Source of the DNA: Paenibacillus oenotherae | GTDB lineage: Bacteria; Bacillota; Bacilli; Paenibacillales; Paenibacillaceae | Length of the DNA stretch: 64,000 nt | Direction of reading: 5' to 3' | NCBI RefSeq assembly: GCF_019443105.1 | Contig: NZ_JAHZIJ010000018.1 | Coordinates: 1-64,000 of the forward strand | In this document: piece after piece, positions 60,993-64,000 of the stretch | Layout of the letters: each line of letters starts with the position of its first letter | How positions within the stretch are numbered: the first letter of the stretch is position 1 | Notes under the pieces: generated by a model | Told to the model about the DNA's origin: nothing | What the model saw: the letters and a program-made list of their open reading frames with translations, nothing else | Databases searched by the model: none | Translations under genes and position numbers: made by a program

Positions 60993-61686
60993 GCTTCTGT
61001 TGTTTGATATTGATGACACGCTGTATGATTTCAGTGCCAATTGGGAGGAGGCGGTCTCGATCACCTTCGCGGGACATGGCCTGACTTGCCGGCTGGAGCA
61101 AGGAGCGGCTTGCCGAACCTTCAACCACTATAGCGAGCTGCGCTGGGAAGGGCTGGCGCGCGGTGAACTGACCTTTCAACAATACCGTCATTTGCGGCTG
61201 AAGGATACATTGCAGCAATTCGGACAAGAGTTGACGGAAGAGCAATCGGAATCGTTCACAAGGCTGTTCATCAGCAACAGCTTGTCGCTGCTCAAGTGCG
61301 ATACGGACATAAAGGGCCTGCTTGAAAGGCTGGCCTGCTGTTATTCGCTAGGGGTCATATCGAATGGCGCGCATGATACGGCAAGAGAGAAGCTTGACGG
61401 GCTTGGTCTGAGGGAGCTGTTCCCTGAGGCTGGCATCATTGTCTCCGGCGATGTCGGCATCTCCAAGCCCAATCGCGAGATCTTCATGCTTGCCCTGAAC
61501 CGTATGGGATGCACGGCTGAAGAGGCTCTGTTCATCGGCGACTCCTGGCCTGCTGATATCGTCGGAGCTATTGAGGCGGGAATATCTGCGGTCTGGCTCA
61601 ACCCCACCGGAAAGGAGCCGCTTACCGCTCATGAACCGGCCGCTGTCATTGCGCATTTGATGGAGCTGGAGGCAATGCTGCTATGA
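60973..61686 (+). CDS. HAD hydrolase, YjjG/pyrimidine nucleotidase-like
   Basis: 237 residues from a TTG behind GGAGGGGG. Motif I LLFDIDDTLYDFS, motif II GVISNGAHD, Lys in VGISKPNREIF, motif IV FIGDSWPADIVGAIEAG. A relative of the HAD at 29233; the cap sequence differs, so the substrates may differ. It overlaps the preceding membrane gene. Confidence 0.87.
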   Translation: MKLEGIKLLLFDIDDTLYDFSANWEEAVSITFAGHGLTCRLEQGAACRTFNHYSELRWEGLARGELTFQQYRHLRLKDTLQQFGQELTEEQSESFTRLFISNSLSLLKCDTDIKGLLERLACCYSLGVISNGAHDTAREKLDGLGLRELFPEAGIIVSGDVGISKPNREIFMLALNRMGCTAEEALFIGDSWPADIVGAIEAGISAVWLNPTGKEPLTAHEPAAVIAHLMELEAMLL

Positions 61687-61771
61687 TTGATTATTGCTGC
61701 CGCCTTTGCTGCTGGCCTCTCTTATGAGGGCGCGGAGTCGCTTGCAACATGAAAATGGAATAAAGGGTGAT

Positions 61772-62581
61772 ATGAGGATGACGATTGCACTTGCTGTGGT
61801 GGATGCCTTTACTTCCCAGCCGTTCCGTGGCAATCCAGCAGCGGTATGCCTGCTGGAGGAGGGGGCGGAGGAAGGCTGGATGCAGAACATCGCTGCCGAG
61901 ATGAATCTCTCGGAGACGGCATTTCTGATGCGTCAAGAGGATGGCAGCTATACCCTCAGGTGGTTTACACCGCAAGCAGAGGTTGATCTGTGTGGACATG
62001 CTACGCTGGCAAGCGCCCATTATTTGTGGGAAAGCGGGCATTTGGAGGCGGGGCAGCAAGCACGCTTTCATACGCGGAGCGGACTGCTTACAGCGGACAA
62101 GGTTGCGGGCGGCGTACAGTTAAACTTCCCTGCAGAGCCGGTCTCGCCTGCTGTTGCGCCGGAGGAGCTTATACAGGCGCTTGGCTTGATTCCGAGATAT
62201 GTTGGACGCAACCGGATGGATTATTTGGTGGAAGTGGATAGTGAAGAGACAGTACGGACGCTGAAGCCTGATTATATGCTGCTGGGACAGGTGGAGACGC
62301 GGGGCGTCATCGTTACCAGCCGCGCGGAGCGGAATACAGATGCGGGCTATGATTTTGTCTCGAGAGCCTTCTTCCCGGCCGTAGGAGTGAATGAAGATCC
62401 TGTCACAGGATCAGCGCACTGTGCGCTGGCGCCTTATTGGCAGGGAAGACTGCGCAAGGAGGAGCTGCTTGCTTATCAGGCGTCATCACGCGGAGGCGTG
62501 CTTCAGCTGCGGGTCGAGGGAGACCGTGTTCTGATGGCGGGCCAAGCGGTTACGATATTAAGAGGCGTGCTGGAGGTATAG
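61772..62581 (+). CDS. PhzF-family isomerase/epimerase
   Basis: About 269 residues. AVVDAFTSQPFRGNPAAVCL opens the protein, the catalytic Glu lies in MNLSETAFL, and DLCGHATLASAH and EDPVTGSAHCALAPYW are family signatures of the two-lobed diaminopimelate epimerase-like fold. PhzF itself makes phenazines; chromosomal relatives like this have unknown substrates. The frame is open to 61694, but the ATG at 61772 behind AAAGGGTG begins at the family start. Confidence 0.9.
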   Translation: MRMTIALAVVDAFTSQPFRGNPAAVCLLEEGAEEGWMQNIAAEMNLSETAFLMRQEDGSYTLRWFTPQAEVDLCGHATLASAHYLWESGHLEAGQQARFHTRSGLLTADKVAGGVQLNFPAEPVSPAVAPEELIQALGLIPRYVGRNRMDYLVEVDSEETVRTLKPDYMLLGQVETRGVIVTSRAERNTDAGYDFVSRAFFPAVGVNEDPVTGSAHCALAPYWQGRLRKEELLAYQASSRGGVLQLRVEGDRVLMAGQAVTILRGVLEV

Positions 62582-62671
62582 TTATTGTGGCCGCAGCCAC
62601 CGTCATGCGGATGACCGCTGTCCTGAAAGAACGTGTCAAACATCAGAATTTCCAAGGAGAGGTGAATTCGC

Positions 62672-63397
62672 ATGATGGAGCGGACATTAGTTATTAGCGA
62701 TATCCATGGCTGCTATGAACAGTTTCAATCCTTATTGAACCTTGCGGGCTATCACCCTTCAAGCGACAAGTTAATCCTGATCGGGGACTACGTGGACCGC
62801 GGGCCGGCGAGCAAGGAGGTTGTTGAAGAGGTTCGCACTCTCGTAAGCGAGCACGGCGCAGTCGCTTTGCGAGGCAATCATGATCAAAGGCTTGTAGATC
62901 TCATCCGATCAGGGGATTCGGATACGATGGACAAGTTTTTGGCGCATGGCGGACAATCGACGGTTATCAGCTACTTGGGGCTGGATTGCGAGGAGGCGGA
63001 TGTGGGTAAGGAGATGCTGGCGCAGGCGCGGACTGCCATCATGGAGAAATATTCGCATCATATTGATTTCTTGGCGAATCTGCCCCTGTACGATGAGGAT
63101 GCAGGGCATATTTATGTTCATGCTGGTTTAAACCCTGCATTCCGTCAATGGAAGGATCAGCCCCCACATGATTTTATGTACATTAAGGACAACTTCTACC
63201 GGCATCCGACGGTCGTTGAGAAGACAGTTGTTTTCGGCCATACGAAAGCGATGGATATTCATAACAGCGCAGAGATTTGGTTCGGCAATGGTAAAATAGC
63301 GATTGACGGCGGCTGTGCCTACGGCATGCAGCTGAATGCGCTGGAGATCGACGTCAATGGAACGTACAGAACCTGGAAAACCATGCATAGTGGATAG
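62672..63397 (+). CDS. PPP-family metallophosphatase (PrpE/ApaH-like)
   Basis: 241 residues. All metal motifs of PPP phosphatases are present: SDIHGCYEQF, LIGDYVDRGP, LRGNHDQRL, a HIYVHAGLNP His and VVFGHTKAM, with DGGCAYGMQL near the end. Bacterial members dephosphorylate proteins or hydrolyse dinucleoside tetraphosphates; which applies is not settled. AAGGAGAGG precedes the ATG. It is the last gene in the window. Confidence 0.9.
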   Translation: MMERTLVISDIHGCYEQFQSLLNLAGYHPSSDKLILIGDYVDRGPASKEVVEEVRTLVSEHGAVALRGNHDQRLVDLIRSGDSDTMDKFLAHGGQSTVISYLGLDCEEADVGKEMLAQARTAIMEKYSHHIDFLANLPLYDEDAGHIYVHAGLNPAFRQWKDQPPHDFMYIKDNFYRHPTVVEKTVVFGHTKAMDIHNSAEIWFGNGKIAIDGGCAYGMQLNALEIDVNGTYRTWKTMHSG

Positions 63398-63489
63398 TTT
63401 TTTCAGGTTGTCGATGTCTCTATAACTCATGGGCGATTCTACGGACGGCTGCGACTACGCGGGTATGGCTATGGGAACAGCTCCGGAGA

Positions 63490-63622
63490 GCTCGAGAAAC
63501 AGATCGAGAGACAGATCGAGAGACATCTCTAGAAACAGACCCAGCAACAGATCCAGCAACAGATCCAGAAACAGATCCAGAAACAGATCCAGAAACAAAT
63601 CCAGAAACAAATCCAGAAACCG
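63490..63622. repeat. 12-bp minisatellite
   Basis: About eleven units related to AGAAACAGATCC, first as GAGAGACAGATC and later as AGAAACAAATCC. It can be read as an Arg-Asn-Arg-Ser repeat on + and Leu-Asp-Leu-Phe on -, but neither frame has a ribosome site or conserved ends. Confidence 0.88.
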
Positions 63623-63627
63623 CAAGT

Positions 63628-63815
63628 ATGCCTGCAAAACAGCAGGTTTTCTCTCGTTTTGGCCTGCATGATGTTGAAATTCCTGCAAGAGCGCAGGCAT
63701 TTCATCGTATTTGTCCCCCATCGGCCAGTTTCGCCTCATATGCCTGCAGATTAGCAGGCATTCAATTGCCCAGTGCTTCTTTTAACCTTATTTCCTGCCC
63801 TTTCGCAGGCTTTTT
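63628..63815. repeat. Dispersed intergenic palindromic element, copy D
   Basis: Arms at 63631, 63682, 63743 and 63794 (CCTGCnnnnnnGCAGG), steps 51, 61 and 51. The second is flanked by TGAAAT and ATTTCA, giving a 12-bp hairpin with one mismatch. This is the most regular copy. Confidence 0.9.
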
Positions 63816-64000
63816 GGCATGTCCAATCGTCCAATCCAGTAGCGAAGCCAGTAGACGCGATTTCGATTGAAGCCTATAGAAATCAAACAACCAATCAAAG
63901 GAGAAACTCTAATTGTAAATCCCTGGTTTTTTGTATAGATTCTTATTGATTTCTACCGATTCTACACAACCTATCGCAAAATAAAGTACTACAGTCTCCT
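63816..64000. other. No gene recognised at the right end
   Basis: An AT-rich stretch with AAAGGAGAAACT near 63898 but no start codon opening a coding frame at a useful distance. It may be the upstream region of a gene outside the window. Confidence 0.4.

Noticed and set aside
63429-63739. Arg/Asn/Ser-rich + frame and Leu/Asp-rich - frame over the minisatellite
   Set aside because: Both are direct readings of a 12-bp repeat, with no start signals and no homologous ends.

Overview
The window looks like a chromosomal segment from a Paenibacillus-type member of the Bacillota. This is inferred from strong GGAGG-type ribosome binding sites, a YjcZ-type sporulation miniprotein, a Zur/ZagA zinc system, a FosB bacillithiol transferase, intermediate base composition and low gene-strand switching. 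No tRNA, rRNA or CRISPR array was found. Most genes lie on the + strand.

Layout. 1-126: start of an IS256-family transposase, cut by the window edge. 319-6727: RNA modification (two RsmF-like rRNA methyltransferases flanking an RsuA-type pseudouridine synthase) and HAD phosphatases. 6891-7394: a striking intergenic repeat array. 7533-13205: a GNAT remnant, cupin, nucleotidyltransferase, MBL hydrolase, and a lipoprotein/kinase-like cluster. 13334-16672: zinc block, with zur, a secreted Calx-beta protein and zagA behind two Zur-box-like sites. 17093-22156: SRPBCC, TVP38 and ABC-F genes (the last with a long attenuator-like leader), then an AT-rich patch with an IS1595 remnant and orphan or broken small genes. 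22309-30715: acetyltransferases, a dihydroorotate dehydrogenase-like/membrane fusion, a nucleotidyltransferase, VanZ, HAD and a eukaryotic-type HisA. 

32025-49970 is the main attraction: an apparently uninterrupted run of two ABC exporter half-transporters followed by ketoreductase, ACP, KS-alpha, KS-beta (chain length factor with the active-site Cys replaced), dehydratase, FAAL-ACP with a half condensation domain, a KS-KR-ACP polyketide synthase without AT and with an unusual C terminus (BtrH-like plus concanavalin-like), a seven-helix membrane protein, and a free-standing acyltransferase. A histidine kinase/response regulator pair follows. I infer a reducing type II polyketide (polyene-like acyl chain) pathway joined to a trans-AT module, with its own export and perhaps signalling. 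I recognise no characterised product for it.

52230-64000: cell-wall amidase, a second Calx-beta protein sharing a palindromic operator with the first one 40 kb away, fosB, DUF4269, a HEAT-repeat protein paired with a HExxHxxGxxH metalloprotease-like protein, then transporter, HAD, PhzF and phosphatase genes. Four intergenic regions (near 16.7, 30.9, 53.7 and 63.7 kb) carry copies of one dispersed element whose palindromic arms are spaced about 51, 61 and 51 bases. The array at 6.9-7.4 kb has a different core but the same alternating spacing.
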